A DNA stretch of 64,000 bases from Bacteroidales bacterium (GTDB lineage Bacteria; Bacteroidota; Bacteroidia; Bacteroidales; P3). The stretch is from contig JAGCJW010000018.1 of the NCBI GenBank assembly GCA_017647785.1, forward strand, positions 1 through 64,000. Reading direction: 5' to 3'. The notes under the pieces were generated by a model. It saw nothing but the letters and a program-made list of their open reading frames with translations, did not search any database and was not told the origin of the DNA. A program made the translations under genes and the position numbers. Shown piece after piece: positions 53,775 to 61,755 of this stretch (position 1 is the stretch's first letter; each line of letters starts with the position of its first letter).

Positions 53775-54308
53775 TTATTCGTTTGTTACACCATATGCTT
53801 TAAATGTTCCTGAGAATTCTTCTATTACATCACCTGCATCAAGTAAGCTTTCAAGACTCGATAAGTCGTCTAAAAGAGAAGTCTTTACTCCACCTCCTTC
53901 AAAAGTTCCTTCAATTAAAGTAGAAGTAACTTTTGTTATAGTAATAGTACCATACAAAGCAGTCATACCATCTTTTTCAATTCCTGAAGAAGGAATGTAA
54001 ACAAGAGTATTTTCCATAGAAGAAATATTGTCAAGATTACCTATTGCAGATAAGACATTATTTCCTAAGCCAAGGGTTTTCTTTCCAACGGCAATATCTT
54101 TTACTTTTAAAGCTACAGATTGTTTGATGTTAGTTCCTGTAATGAAAGTGTTGTTTCCATTAGAATAAAACACTGCAGTAGGAATGTGATAAGTGCTTTT
54201 ACCTATTGTAATATCCATTTCACCTGCTAATTGTTCCATGTCTTCACAACTTGAAAGTGTGAAAATCGCCATAAATAAAGCGAATAATTTTACTAAACTT
54301 TTTTTCAT
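53775..54308 (-). CDS. Hypothetical lipoprotein
   Basis: 177-residue predicted lipoprotein: MKKSLVKLFALFMAIFTLSS followed by Cys21 and an acidic EDMEQ stretch. The mature chain is a beta-rich, low-charge domain (MDITIGKSTYHIPTAVFYSN, ALYGTITITKV, IEGTFEGGGVKT) reminiscent of the DUF6252-type lipoproteins of this phylum, without catalytic motifs. It is single, convergent with radC and divergent from mreC. Function unknown. Confidence 0.72.
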   Translation of the reverse strand: MKKSLVKLFALFMAIFTLSSCEDMEQLAGEMDITIGKSTYHIPTAVFYSNGNNTFITGTNIKQSVALKVKDIAVGKKTLGLGNNVLSAIGNLDNISSMENTLVYIPSSGIEKDGMTALYGTITITKVTSTLIEGTFEGGGVKTSLLDDLSSLESLLDAGDVIEEFSGTFKAYGVTNE

Positions 54309-54403
54309 CTCTTTTTTAATTTAATTATTTTCTTGCAAAATTATTATTTTTCTTTACAATAACAAAATTTATATTTACTTTTGCAAAAGAAATCATATAG
54401 TAT

Positions 54404-55237
54404 ATGAATAACCTAGTAAGATTTTTAAAAAGATATTACTTTATTTTCCTTTTTCTTCTTTTAGAAGGAGTTGCAATCTATTTAATATCTCAAAATTCCT
54501 ATCATCAAGGTTCTGCGATTGTTAATGTTGCAAACAATATTTCAGGAAGTGTGTACGAACAATGTAACAAGATTACGAAGTATTTTTATTTAGCATCAGT
54601 TAATGAAGCATTGTCAAAAGAGAATGCTTTGTTGCGAAGTCAAATAGAAGACTCGTACGTTAAGTATACAGATAAAGAAATACACATAGAAGATACGGTT
54701 TATAAACAACGCTTTGAATTTATAGAAGCAAAAGTAATTTCAAAATCGATAAATAAGCGAAACAACTATTTCATGTTAGATAAAGGTGTTTCTAATGGGG
54801 TAAATAAAGATATGTGTGTGATAACACCAAATGGATTATTAGGATTGGTAGTAAACTCTACTTCTAATTTCTCTCTTGTTATGACTGTCCTACATCAAGA
54901 TAGTAAAATAGCTGTAAAGAATAAAAGAACACAAGCAACTGGTACAATGAAATGGTCTGGCAAAGATTATAGAATAGGACAAATAGAAGAAATGCCATCA
55001 TCTTTAGTTTTGAAAAAAGGAGATACACTTGTTACTTCAGGATATTCAAGAAACTATCCGGAAGGAATAGAAGTTGGTTACGTTAAAACATTTGAAAAAG
55101 ACCAGTCATCTGGATTTTATAATATAGAATTTGAATTCTCTGCTGACTACAACAAATTAGAATATGTGTATGTAGTTAAAAATCTATTTAAAGCAGAACA
55201 AGATTTGTTAGAAAATAGCATCAAAGACAATGAGTAG
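54404..55237 (+). CDS. mreC: Rod shape-determining protein MreC
   Basis: 277-residue bitopic protein: N-terminal transmembrane helix at about 10-27 (YYFIFLFLLLEGVAIYLI), a coiled coil, and the beta-barrel domains with the family motifs DKGVSNGVNKDMCVITPNGLLG, TGTMKWSGKDY and VKKGDTLVTSGYS-type segment. MreC activates the elongation synthase PBP2. mreB, mrdA and rodA, usually adjacent in Bacteroidota, are not beside it, so this is a reduced locus. It overlaps mreD by 8 nt. A TACTTTTG box at 54376-54383 precedes it. Confidence 0.93.
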   Translation: MNNLVRFLKRYYFIFLFLLLEGVAIYLISQNSYHQGSAIVNVANNISGSVYEQCNKITKYFYLASVNEALSKENALLRSQIEDSYVKYTDKEIHIEDTVYKQRFEFIEAKVISKSINKRNNYFMLDKGVSNGVNKDMCVITPNGLLGLVVNSTSNFSLVMTVLHQDSKIAVKNKRTQATGTMKWSGKDYRIGQIEEMPSSLVLKKGDTLVTSGYSRNYPEGIEVGYVKTFEKDQSSGFYNIEFEFSADYNKLEYVYVVKNLFKAEQDLLENSIKDNE

Positions 55238-55745
55238 AACTATCTTTACAACAATATTAGAATTTATATTAATAGCCCTTGTACAAATTTTGCTATTAAA
55301 TAACATACAATTATTCGGATATATGGAGCCTATGTTGTATATATGGTTCATAATTTTACTTCCGAATAACTTTCCAAAATGGTTAGTAATGATATTAGGC
55401 TTTTTAATGGGCTTTACTATGGATATGTTCTCAGAACAATTAGGATTTCATACAGCAACAGCAACATTTATTGCAACAATAAAACCAATGTTACTTTCAT
55501 GGTTTACAAACCATTTTGATAACGATACTTTTGTTCCATCAACAAGAGAAATGGGCTTTGCAAATTTCCTTGGATTTGTATCTACAATAGTATTGCTTCA
55601 TACTACAATATTTATATGTATAGACACTTTTTCTTTTTCAGAAATACTACAAATGCTTTTAAGAATACTTATGAGTAGTCTTGTGAGCATACTATTGATT
55701 CTTATTAGCGATGCACTATTTATGAAATCGAAAAATATAAACTAA
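55230..55745 (+). CDS. mreD: Rod shape-determining protein MreD
   Basis: 171-residue integral membrane protein with five or six helices and the typical TMDMFSEQLGFHTA motif (about 66-79). MreD works with MreC in the elongasome. Low conservation outside that motif; the call rests on position, overlap with mreC and topology. Its neighbour downstream is the unrelated iorA, 130 nt away. Confidence 0.88.
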   Translation: MSRTIFTTILEFILIALVQILLLNNIQLFGYMEPMLYIWFIILLPNNFPKWLVMILGFLMGFTMDMFSEQLGFHTATATFIATIKPMLLSWFTNHFDNDTFVPSTREMGFANFLGFVSTIVLLHTTIFICIDTFSFSEILQMLLRILMSSLVSILLILISDALFMKSKNIN

Positions 55746-55802
55746 AAAACAAATACCTAAACAATTAAAAAAACGCTCTTTTTGTTGATTTAGAAAGAAT
55801 AA

Positions 55803-55834
55803 TTTGTTTAGGTCTGAAAAATTTATTAGTTTTG
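55803..55834 (+). promoter_or_regulatory. Bacteroidota-type promoter of iorAB
   Basis: TTTG (55803-55806) and TAGTTTTG (55827-55834), 20-nt spacer, with the ATG at 55876 about 40 nt downstream. The short gap 55746-55802 contains no recognisable element. Confidence 0.7.
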
Positions 55835-55875
55835 CGTTTTCTTATATTAAAATAATAATTTAAAACATAATAGCA

Positions 55876-57483
55876 ATGGATAAATTACTTTTGTTAGGAG
55901 ATGAGGCTATTGCCCAAGGAGCTATAGACGCTGGTTTATCTGGTGTATTTGCTTATCCTGGTACTCCTTCTACTGAAATAACAGAGTATATTCAAGACTC
56001 TAAGCAAGCAAAAGAATTAGGCATTAGAAGCAATTGGGCTGCTAACGAAAAAACAGCAATGGAAGCGGCTTTAGGTATGAGTTATGCGGGTAAAAGAGCA
56101 ATGTTCTGCTGTAAACACGTTGGTATAAACGTAGCTGCAGACCCATTCATGAACTCAGCAATCACAGGAGCAAATGGAGGTTTGATTTACATAGCAGCAG
56201 ACGACCCAAGCATGCACTCATCACAAGATGAACAAGACTCACGTTTCTATGCTGACTTTGCATTGATACCAGTCTTAGAACCAAGCAACCAACAAGAAGC
56301 TTACGATATGGTTCATTACGGATTTGAATTATCAGAAAGATTCCATGTTCCTGTAATGATGAGAATAACTACTCGTATGGCACACTCTCGTGCTGGAGTT
56401 GTTAGAAAACAAGAAGTAAAAGCACAAAACAAAATAACTTTACCAGAAAAGAAGAATCAATTTATCTTACTTCCTGCAAATGCAAGAGTTCAATACAGAG
56501 AACTTTTAGCAAAACAAGAAGGTTTAATGGCAGCTGCTGAAACAGACGGATTCAATAAATACTTTGAAGGAAAAGATAAATCAGTTGGTATAGTTGCATG
56601 CGGTATTTCTTACAACTATTTAATGGAAAACTTCCGCGATACAGAATGTCCTTACCCTGTATTAAAAATCAGTCAATACCCAATGCCTGAAAACTTACTA
56701 AACAAATTGTATGAAGAATGCGATTCAGTATTAGTATTAGAAGAAGGACAACCATTATACGAAAGACTTATCAAAGGATTATTAAACAAAGGAAAACAAA
56801 TTAAAGGACGTTTAGACGGTTCTCTACCAAGAACAGGAGAATTAAACCCTAATTTAGTTGGAAAAGCATTAGGCTTAAACGTTAAAGAAGGCTTCGCAAT
56901 TCCTGATTTAGTAGCTCCAAGACCACCAAAATTATGTGATGGATGTCCACACATTGACTCTTACACTGCTTTAAACGAAGCAATGAAGTCTTACGGAGAA
57001 TACAAAGTATTTGCTGATATAGGATGTTACACATTAGGAGCATTACCTCCATTGAAGTCTATCTATACAACAGTTGATATGGGAGCTTCTATCACAATGG
57101 CAAAAGGAGCTGCAGAAGCAGATTTAAGACCAACAGTTGCCGTTATTGGAGATAGTACATTCACTCACTCAGGTATGACAGGTTTACTTGATTGCGTTGT
57201 AGATAACGTTCCAGTTACTGTTATGATACTTGACAATGGCATCACAGGTATGACAGGTTCTCAAAAATCATCTGCAACAGGAAGAATAGAAAGCATCTGT
57301 CAAGGTATCGGAGTTGATCCAGCTCACATAAGAGTAATAAACCCACTTCCAAGCAAATTAGAGGAAAACAAAAAAGTTATACAAGAAGAATTGGAATACC
57401 AAGGAGTTTCTGTAATTATTCCAAGAAGAGAATGTATAGTTTGGGCAAATAAGAAACGTAAAATGGCTAAAAAGGCTAAATAA
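55876..57483 (+). CDS. iorA: Indolepyruvate oxidoreductase alpha subunit (no ferredoxin domain)
   Basis: TPP-dependent subunit that decarboxylates aryl pyruvates from aromatic amino acids to aryl-acetyl-CoA. The 535 residues cover the N-terminal PYR domain (FAYPGTPSTEITEYIQ), the CxGCPH segment LCDGCPHIDSY near 354 and a C-terminal TPP-binding domain (GDSTFTHSGM and DNGITGMTG). IorA of archaea and many anaerobes has about 80-100 more residues carrying two 4Fe-4S clusters; here the chain ends RRECIVWANKKRKMAKKAK with no CxxCxxC motif, and iorB begins 22 nt later, so no lost domain lies in the gap. Electron acceptor must be a separate ferredoxin or the enzyme works differently. Confidence 0.9.
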   Translation: MDKLLLLGDEAIAQGAIDAGLSGVFAYPGTPSTEITEYIQDSKQAKELGIRSNWAANEKTAMEAALGMSYAGKRAMFCCKHVGINVAADPFMNSAITGANGGLIYIAADDPSMHSSQDEQDSRFYADFALIPVLEPSNQQEAYDMVHYGFELSERFHVPVMMRITTRMAHSRAGVVRKQEVKAQNKITLPEKKNQFILLPANARVQYRELLAKQEGLMAAAETDGFNKYFEGKDKSVGIVACGISYNYLMENFRDTECPYPVLKISQYPMPENLLNKLYEECDSVLVLEEGQPLYERLIKGLLNKGKQIKGRLDGSLPRTGELNPNLVGKALGLNVKEGFAIPDLVAPRPPKLCDGCPHIDSYTALNEAMKSYGEYKVFADIGCYTLGALPPLKSIYTTVDMGASITMAKGAAEADLRPTVAVIGDSTFTHSGMTGLLDCVVDNVPVTVMILDNGITGMTGSQKSSATGRIESICQGIGVDPAHIRVINPLPSKLEENKKVIQEELEYQGVSVIIPRRECIVWANKKRKMAKKAK

Positions 57484-57505
57484 TTTAGAAAGGAGAGATA
57501 GCGAT

Positions 57506-58087
57506 ATGAAAATAGACATAATATTATGTGGAGTAGGAGGAATGGGAGCATTAAGTTCTGCAGCCATTATCTCAAAAGCAGCATTGAGCATGGGAATGTA
57601 CATGAAACAAGCTGAAACTCACGGAATGAGCCAAAGAGGAGGAGATGTACAATCTCACTTACGTCTTAGCGATGAGCCAATCGCATCAGACCTTATTCCA
57701 GAAGGCGAATGCGACATAATCCTTTCAGTAGAACCAATGGAAGCATTACGTTACTTACCATTCTTAAACAGAGAAACAGGTTGGATTATCACAAACCAAA
57801 ACCCATTTGTTAATATTCCAAACTACCCAGAACTTGACGGAGTGCTTGCTGAGGTTAAGAAAATAAAAAATCATATTCTATTTGATGCAGATGCAATAGC
57901 AAAAGAAGTAAACAATCCAAAAGGAACAAACATGGTTGTACTTGGAGCAGCTTCAAAATACCTACGCATAGACATCGAAAAATTAGAAGACGCAGTACGC
58001 AGTATCTTCGGAAAGAAAGGCGATGCAGTTGTTGATGCAAATATAGCAGCATTAAGAGCAGGTAGAGCAGTAGCTGATAAAATGTAA
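57506..58087 (+). CDS. iorB: Indolepyruvate oxidoreductase beta subunit
   Basis: 193-residue gamma-type oxidoreductase domain, the CoA-side half of the IOR enzyme. Landmarks: CGVGGMGALSSAAIISKAAL (about 9-28), the QAETHGMSQRGGDVQSHLR stretch near 36-54 that lies at the subunit interface, and LGAASKYLRI near 148. Length is normal. It follows iorA by 22 nt, and a hairpin terminator follows its stop. Confidence 0.93.
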   Translation: MKIDIILCGVGGMGALSSAAIISKAALSMGMYMKQAETHGMSQRGGDVQSHLRLSDEPIASDLIPEGECDIILSVEPMEALRYLPFLNRETGWIITNQNPFVNIPNYPELDGVLAEVKKIKNHILFDADAIAKEVNNPKGTNMVVLGAASKYLRIDIEKLEDAVRSIFGKKGDAVVDANIAALRAGRAVADKM

Positions 58088-58114
58088 AAAAGTATTTTAA
58101 AGGTTATATATTGA

Positions 58115-58145
58115 ATAGAGCACCCCTAAAAAGGTGCTTTATTCT
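58115..58145 (+). terminator. Terminator after iorAB
   Basis: Stem AGAGCACC (58117-58124) / GGTGCTTT (58133-58140) with an 8-nt loop and then ATTCTTTT. It ends just before folK, whose ATG is 21 nt further on. Confidence 0.65.
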
Positions 58146-58161
58146 TTTAATAAGCTTATTT

Positions 58162-58608
58162 ATGAAAATAACACTTGGATTTGGAAGCAATTTAGGCGAC
58201 AGAAAAAACATAATTCTTCAAGCCTATGAATTGTTAGAAGAAAAATTAGGAAAGAAAACACAAGAATCCACAATGATAGAGACAGAAGCATGGGGATTTG
58301 AAAGCGAAAACCTTTTCCTAAATTCCGTTGCAGTTTTTGAAACCGATAAAACACCAAGAGAAAGCCTTGTAATCTGCAATGAAATAGAAGCCTTGCTTGG
58401 ACGAAGACGCAATCCCAACGCAACAACCTATGAAAATCGTCCAATAGATATAGACATACTCTTTTATGAAAACGAAATAATAGACGAAATCGACCTAAAA
58501 ATCCCGCATCCTTTGATACCACAAAGAGATTTCGTACTAATACCACTAAAAGAATTAATGCCAAATTTCGTTCATCCCGTTTTGAATAAAGCAATCAAAG
58601 AATTATAA
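58162..58608 (+). CDS. folK: 6-hydroxymethyl-dihydropterin pyrophosphokinase FolK
   Basis: Folate-pathway kinase that pyrophosphorylates the product of FolB (37447). The 148 residues contain GFGSNLGDRKNII (5-17), NSVAVFET, RRRNPNATTYENRPIDIDILFY (in parts, with the family signature) and HPLIPQRDFVLIPLKEL near 110-126. ATG 58162 is preferred; an earlier in-frame ATG at 58111 would cross the iorAB terminator. The terminator-overlapped leader suggests some read-through. Confidence 0.94.
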   Translation: MKITLGFGSNLGDRKNIILQAYELLEEKLGKKTQESTMIETEAWGFESENLFLNSVAVFETDKTPRESLVICNEIEALLGRRRNPNATTYENRPIDIDILFYENEIIDEIDLKIPHPLIPQRDFVLIPLKELMPNFVHPVLNKAIKEL

Positions 58609-58609
58609 A

Positions 58610-58664
58610 AACAAAACGCTCGTTTGTCAAAATAAAACTAAGACTCACGAGCGTTTTTGTTTTA
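58610..58664. terminator. Bidirectional terminator hairpin, second of two near-identical copies
   Basis: Stem AAAACGCTCGT (58613-58623) / ACGAGCGTTTTT (58647-58658), again with the GTC/GAC extension, between convergent folK and the lipoprotein gene. It matches the element at 30098-30152 in stem, internal loop and 18 nt of the 5' arm. Confidence 0.8.
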
Positions 58665-58680
58665 GTTGATACTATCGCTA

Positions 58681-59505
58681 TTACATTTTAGAACCTCTGT
58701 AAAAGTTTATTCTTCCATCACTACCATTATTATATATTTTGCGACTTTCAGCATCTAACTTATAATTTCCTCCTCTACCACAATTCAGCTCATTATTGTA
58801 TGTATCAATACTGAAAGAACCATTATATATTAAACTATATTGAATGCCTCTTGCTACTGTCATCGGAGAAGAAGTGTTATTTTTTGCCATATATACTTTA
58901 ACTGTTCTGTTGTTATAATTTATATGTAATTCAATATAAATAGCTCCATGATAAAAACCATACATATCTTGACCAGAAAAGGTGTTTGTTGCATTCCACT
59001 TTCCATCTATCCAAGAATAATTATCTCCTCTACTATAAGAATTATTATAAGTTCCACTACTATAAGAAGATGAACCATATTTTTCTTCTCTTGAGCTATA
59101 GTATGAAATTTTATCAACAGAATGTTTCTTGAGTTTATAGTCACCAGCTTCTATATAATTGATTTTATTTTCTTCGTAATCGCAATATACATTAAAGCTG
59201 TAGTCATCAAACTCTATCAATCCACAAGTATATTCCCAAGAAGCAGCCTTACATTCCAAAATTTCGTCAACAATAAGAATAATTTTATCTTCATATATTG
59301 CGAGTTCTACTTCTCCATCATCACTTTTCCAATATCCCAAAAATGATTTCCTAAGTTCTTCTTCCCATGCTTCTTCTGCTTTCTTTTCATTTGCTTCTTT
59401 TTGAGCAAGCGTAGAATCAAAATTAGAATAATCTTTTTTCTCATTATGTGAACCATTGCAACTAAGTAGCAATATCACAGACAATAATATTAAAATCTTT
59501 CTCAT
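58681..59505 (-). CDS. Hypothetical lipoprotein A of a tandem group
   Basis: 274-residue predicted lipoprotein: MRKILILLSVILLLS then Cys16. An acidic, Lys/Glu-rich N-terminal segment is followed by a beta-rich part and a Ser/Tyr/Asn-rich linker, then a C-terminal domain beginning NYSWIDGKWNATNTF that matches the C-terminal domain of lipoprotein C at 60123 (DYSWMHGEWRISY). I recognise no named family. Genes A-B-C read in one direction with short gaps; A lies 11 nt after B and likely shares its transcript. Confidence 0.7.
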   Translation of the reverse strand: MRKILILLSVILLLSCNGSHNEKKDYSNFDSTLAQKEANEKKAEEAWEEELRKSFLGYWKSDDGEVELAIYEDKIILIVDEILECKAASWEYTCGLIEFDDYSFNVYCDYEENKINYIEAGDYKLKKHSVDKISYYSSREEKYGSSSYSSGTYNNSYSRGDNYSWIDGKWNATNTFSGQDMYGFYHGAIYIELHINYNNRTVKVYMAKNNTSSPMTVARGIQYSLIYNGSFSIDTYNNELNCGRGGNYKLDAESRKIYNNGSDGRINFYRGSKM

Positions 59506-59516
59506 AATCTTTTTTA

Positions 59517-60080
59517 TTAGTTTCCAATAAGACTTCCGTCCTCTTTAAAAAAGAATGGTATCTCATCATACTTAGTGTAAATAACACCCCTAAATTCTGA
59601 AGAGCAATACCAACACTCTCCATGTGCGTATCCTTTGATGATAGCTTCTAATTTTCCATCTTTACGGACTCCTATTACAATATATCCTGTTTCTGGATTT
59701 ATTTTTTCAATTGCTACATCTTTATATTCTGCATTTAATAATTCTTTATATAGAATATTATCTGATTCTGGCTCTCCCTCCTTTTTAACTTCAAAAGTTT
59801 CGGAACATTCATAACAATCAGACCAATCATTATTACTTGGAATACAATACTTAAAGGTATAAGTTGCAGTAGTATCTCCAATATATCCTATTAATGCAGA
59901 AAGACATAAACTATTATTTTTTATTCGAGATCCTTTTTCTTCAGTAATCTTTTTGTGAATTTCCATTTCTTCTGGATTTTCTGTTTTTAGTTCCACTAAT
60001 AAGTTTTCAAGTTTTTTTTGACTTGAATCACATGAAGAAACAAATATACCTAATAAGATTAAAAACAAAAGTTTTTTCAT
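59517..60080 (-). CDS. Hypothetical lipoprotein B of a tandem group
   Basis: 187-residue predicted lipoprotein starting MKKLLFLILLGIFVSSC with Cys17, then a Lys/Glu-rich stretch. The body has several Cys (YCIPSNNDWSDCYECSETFE and GECWYCSSEF), which could form disulfides or bind a metal. It does not match the paralogous pair A/C. An ATG ten codons upstream lies within a repeat also seen before gene C, so I use the later start. Function unknown. Confidence 0.68.
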   Translation of the reverse strand: MKKLLFLILLGIFVSSCDSSQKKLENLLVELKTENPEEMEIHKKITEEKGSRIKNNSLCLSALIGYIGDTTATYTFKYCIPSNNDWSDCYECSETFEVKKEGEPESDNILYKELLNAEYKDVAIEKINPETGYIVIGVRKDGKLEAIIKGYAHGECWYCSSEFRGVIYTKYDEIPFFFKEDGSLIGN

Positions 60081-60088
60081 TTCTTTAT

Positions 60089-60113
60089 CCCTAATTCGTG
60101 TCGGGCGCAACTT
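60089..60113. repeat. 25-bp repeat upstream of lipoprotein B
   Basis: Matches 60923-60947 at 24 of 25 positions (CCCTAATTCGTG... ending CGCAACTT; only G/A differs). It is GC-richer than its surroundings and ends 9 nt upstream of the chosen start of gene B. Confidence 0.65.
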
Positions 60114-60122
60114 CTAAATTAT

Positions 60123-60914
60123 TTATTTTACTTTATTATAATAGTATATACTACCATTCGCTTTACTATAAAACTGTCTTCTTGAGCTATCAAAATTCAC
60201 ATACATACCATCTGCAGATATTGTATTGTTGTTTTTATTTATGGTATATTTACCAGAACAATCTATTATTCCTCTATCAGGGTCTATACTTGTCATTGTT
60301 TTGTTATCGGTATCTATAATCAATACAGCATTAACATGAAGTATTCCTACCCAAGGATCATTAACAGAGTAAGAAATTCTCCATTCTCCATGCATCCAAG
60401 AATAATCATTTGTATTTTCTTGTTGTGTGCCTTTGTTGTTGCGTCGTAATTCTATCACATTTCCAAATAGTTCTTCTTTATTTGCTTTATAATCAATTTT
60501 ATATTCCATATCTTCATCAATTAAAAATAGTTCAGAGTCTTTATACGTGATATTATACATTCTATTACCATATTGACCAGAATCAGAATATTCTGTTGAT
60601 AATGTAACAACACCATTACTTATAGAGTATCTTCCGTAAGACAGAAATAAAGAAGAACCTCCAGATAAATCATACCATGTCATATCTTTTGCTAAAAATA
60701 GATAACCTCTACAATCAGTACAATTAAACACATCATCAAAATAAGTAATTTCATTTATATCCATTAACTGTGAAGTTTCTGTTGTTTCTGTTTGTGAAAC
60801 TTCTTCTACTTCTACTGCTGGAGTTTCTGTTACTATTTCTGTTGGTGTTGCTGTTTCACCTCCACAAGAAGCAAGTAACGACACTATTGCTAATGATAAT
60901 AATACTTTTCTCAT
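60123..60914 (-). CDS. Hypothetical lipoprotein C of a tandem group
   Basis: 263-residue predicted lipoprotein: MRKVLLSLAIVSLLASC with Cys17. The mature N-terminus is a Thr/Glu/Val-rich segment (EIVTETPAVEVEEVSQTET), likely an unstructured linker, followed by two beta-rich domains; the second begins DYSWMHGEWRISYSV and is homologous to the last domain of lipoprotein A. The in-frame ATG ten codons upstream falls inside the 25-bp repeat. It heads the group. Function unknown; surface or periplasmic location is inferred. Confidence 0.7.
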   Translation of the reverse strand: MRKVLLSLAIVSLLASCGGETATPTEIVTETPAVEVEEVSQTETTETSQLMDINEITYFDDVFNCTDCRGYLFLAKDMTWYDLSGGSSLFLSYGRYSISNGVVTLSTEYSDSGQYGNRMYNITYKDSELFLIDEDMEYKIDYKANKEELFGNVIELRRNNKGTQQENTNDYSWMHGEWRISYSVNDPWVGILHVNAVLIIDTDNKTMTSIDPDRGIIDCSGKYTINKNNNTISADGMYVNFDSSRRQFYSKANGSIYYYNKVK

Positions 60915-60922
60915 ATTTAATA

Positions 60923-60947
60923 CCCTAATTCGTATCGGGCGCAACTT
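60923..60947. repeat. 25-bp repeat upstream of lipoprotein C
   Basis: Second copy of the repeat at 60089-60113 (24/25), again 8-9 nt before the start of a lipoprotein gene. Neither copy forms a strong hairpin by itself. Possible regulatory site or trace of tandem duplication. Confidence 0.65.
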
Positions 60948-60984
60948 TTAATTTAATTTTAATATTTTTTTCTTTACCTTGTCC

Positions 60985-61177
60985 AAGTCCCAAAGGCGAG
61001 ATGTTGTTTTGAAAGTTTGACTTATGTGCATAAAAAAACGTGGGACTTAATCTTATTGTAACTTGAGGTCTTCGACTACCTAACTACCAAACAAGAAAAG
61101 CCCACGATTTTACTCGTGAGCGTTCTCGGCTTACTTTTTTGGTAGTTTGTTTTGAAATTGTCGAAGTTTCAAGTTAC
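60985..61177. ncRNA. Candidate structured RNA (rod-shaped, possibly 6S-like)
   Basis: In the gene-free gap 60948-61755, a 120-nt region (61058-61177) folds into one long rod of 35 base pairs: GTAACTTGA/TCAAGTTAC, CTTCGAC/GTCGAAG, AACTACCAAA/TTTGGTAGTT, AAGCC/GGCTT, CACG/CGTG. A large asymmetric bubble (5 against 12 nt, 61077-61081 with 61148-61159) splits it. To the left a second pairing, AAGTCCCA 60985-60992 with TGGGACTT 61041-61048, encloses 48 nt. A rod with a central bubble is the form of 6S RNA, but the strand is undetermined and sequence motifs do not settle it. A mobile-element end or regulatory DNA palindrome remains possible. Confidence 0.45.
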
Positions 61178-61388
61178 CTACTTATAAGCAAAAACGCTTT
61201 AATATGTATTTTTTTAATATTAAGTCTTAATGTGATTTATTCTTTTCCCTTTTAATTCCTCCTATTTTAAGGTTAATAACTAATTTTCGGTGCAATATTA
61301 TAATTATTTTTGAGATTACCAAAATTTTTTTTGGTTCTTTTTTGTTCTTTTTCATTTGATGCTATTTTTTGCATTGATATAAACATAT

Positions 61389-61719
61389 TTTCTTAACAAA
61401 AAATCCTCAATTTCCTTGAAAAAATTGACGAAAATTGAGGGTAAAATTGACTAAAACGAAGAGTTGTTTTCACCAAACGCTGATTAATTTTCACCAGACG
61501 CCGTTTAAAAAAAATTAAACGCCGTTTAATTTCAACCAAACGCCGTTTAATTTTGCCAAAATCAAGGAAAAAACAGGGTTTTTAGGCTTAAAAATGGGAT
61601 AAATTAAGGCTTAAAATTATTAAATCACTGATTAGCAATGTTTTGCTTAACTTCAAATGCTTAAAGAATTTGCAAAGAAAAAACAAAAGCCCGAAATTTT
61701 TGCAGTATTTCGGGCTTTT
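61389..61719. repeat. Dispersed intergenic repeat, copy B
   Basis: Homologue of 31117-31470. Shared: ACTAAAACGAAGAGTT (61450-61465), AAAATCAAG, TTTTTAGGCTT, TTTTGCTTAACT, and ATGCTTAAAGAATTTGCAAA, ending in the GCCCGAAA hairpin. Inside it has three near-palindromic units with core AAACGCCGTTTAA between 61498 and 61552. A minus-strand gene (pyrD) ends 37 nt to the right, as with proS. No protein can be read in it. Confidence 0.75.
61679..61719 (-). terminator. Terminator after pyrD
   Basis: Stem AAAAGCCCGAAA / TTTCGGGCTTTT (61685-61696 with 61708-61719), on the minus strand followed by GTTTTTT. Nearly the same hairpin as that after proS. Confidence 0.8.
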
Positions 61720-61755
61720 AGTTTTAGGAAAATATATTTTTATATTCTCATTTTT

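Noticed and set aside
59122-59346. 74-residue plus-strand frame within lipoprotein A
   Set aside because: Antisense to the lipoprotein; hydrophobic composition reflects its Asn/Lys/Glu codons.
60970-61200. tmRNA or RNase P RNA
   Set aside because: No tag-peptide frame, no tRNA-like ends, and no RNase P P4-type conserved segments are visible.
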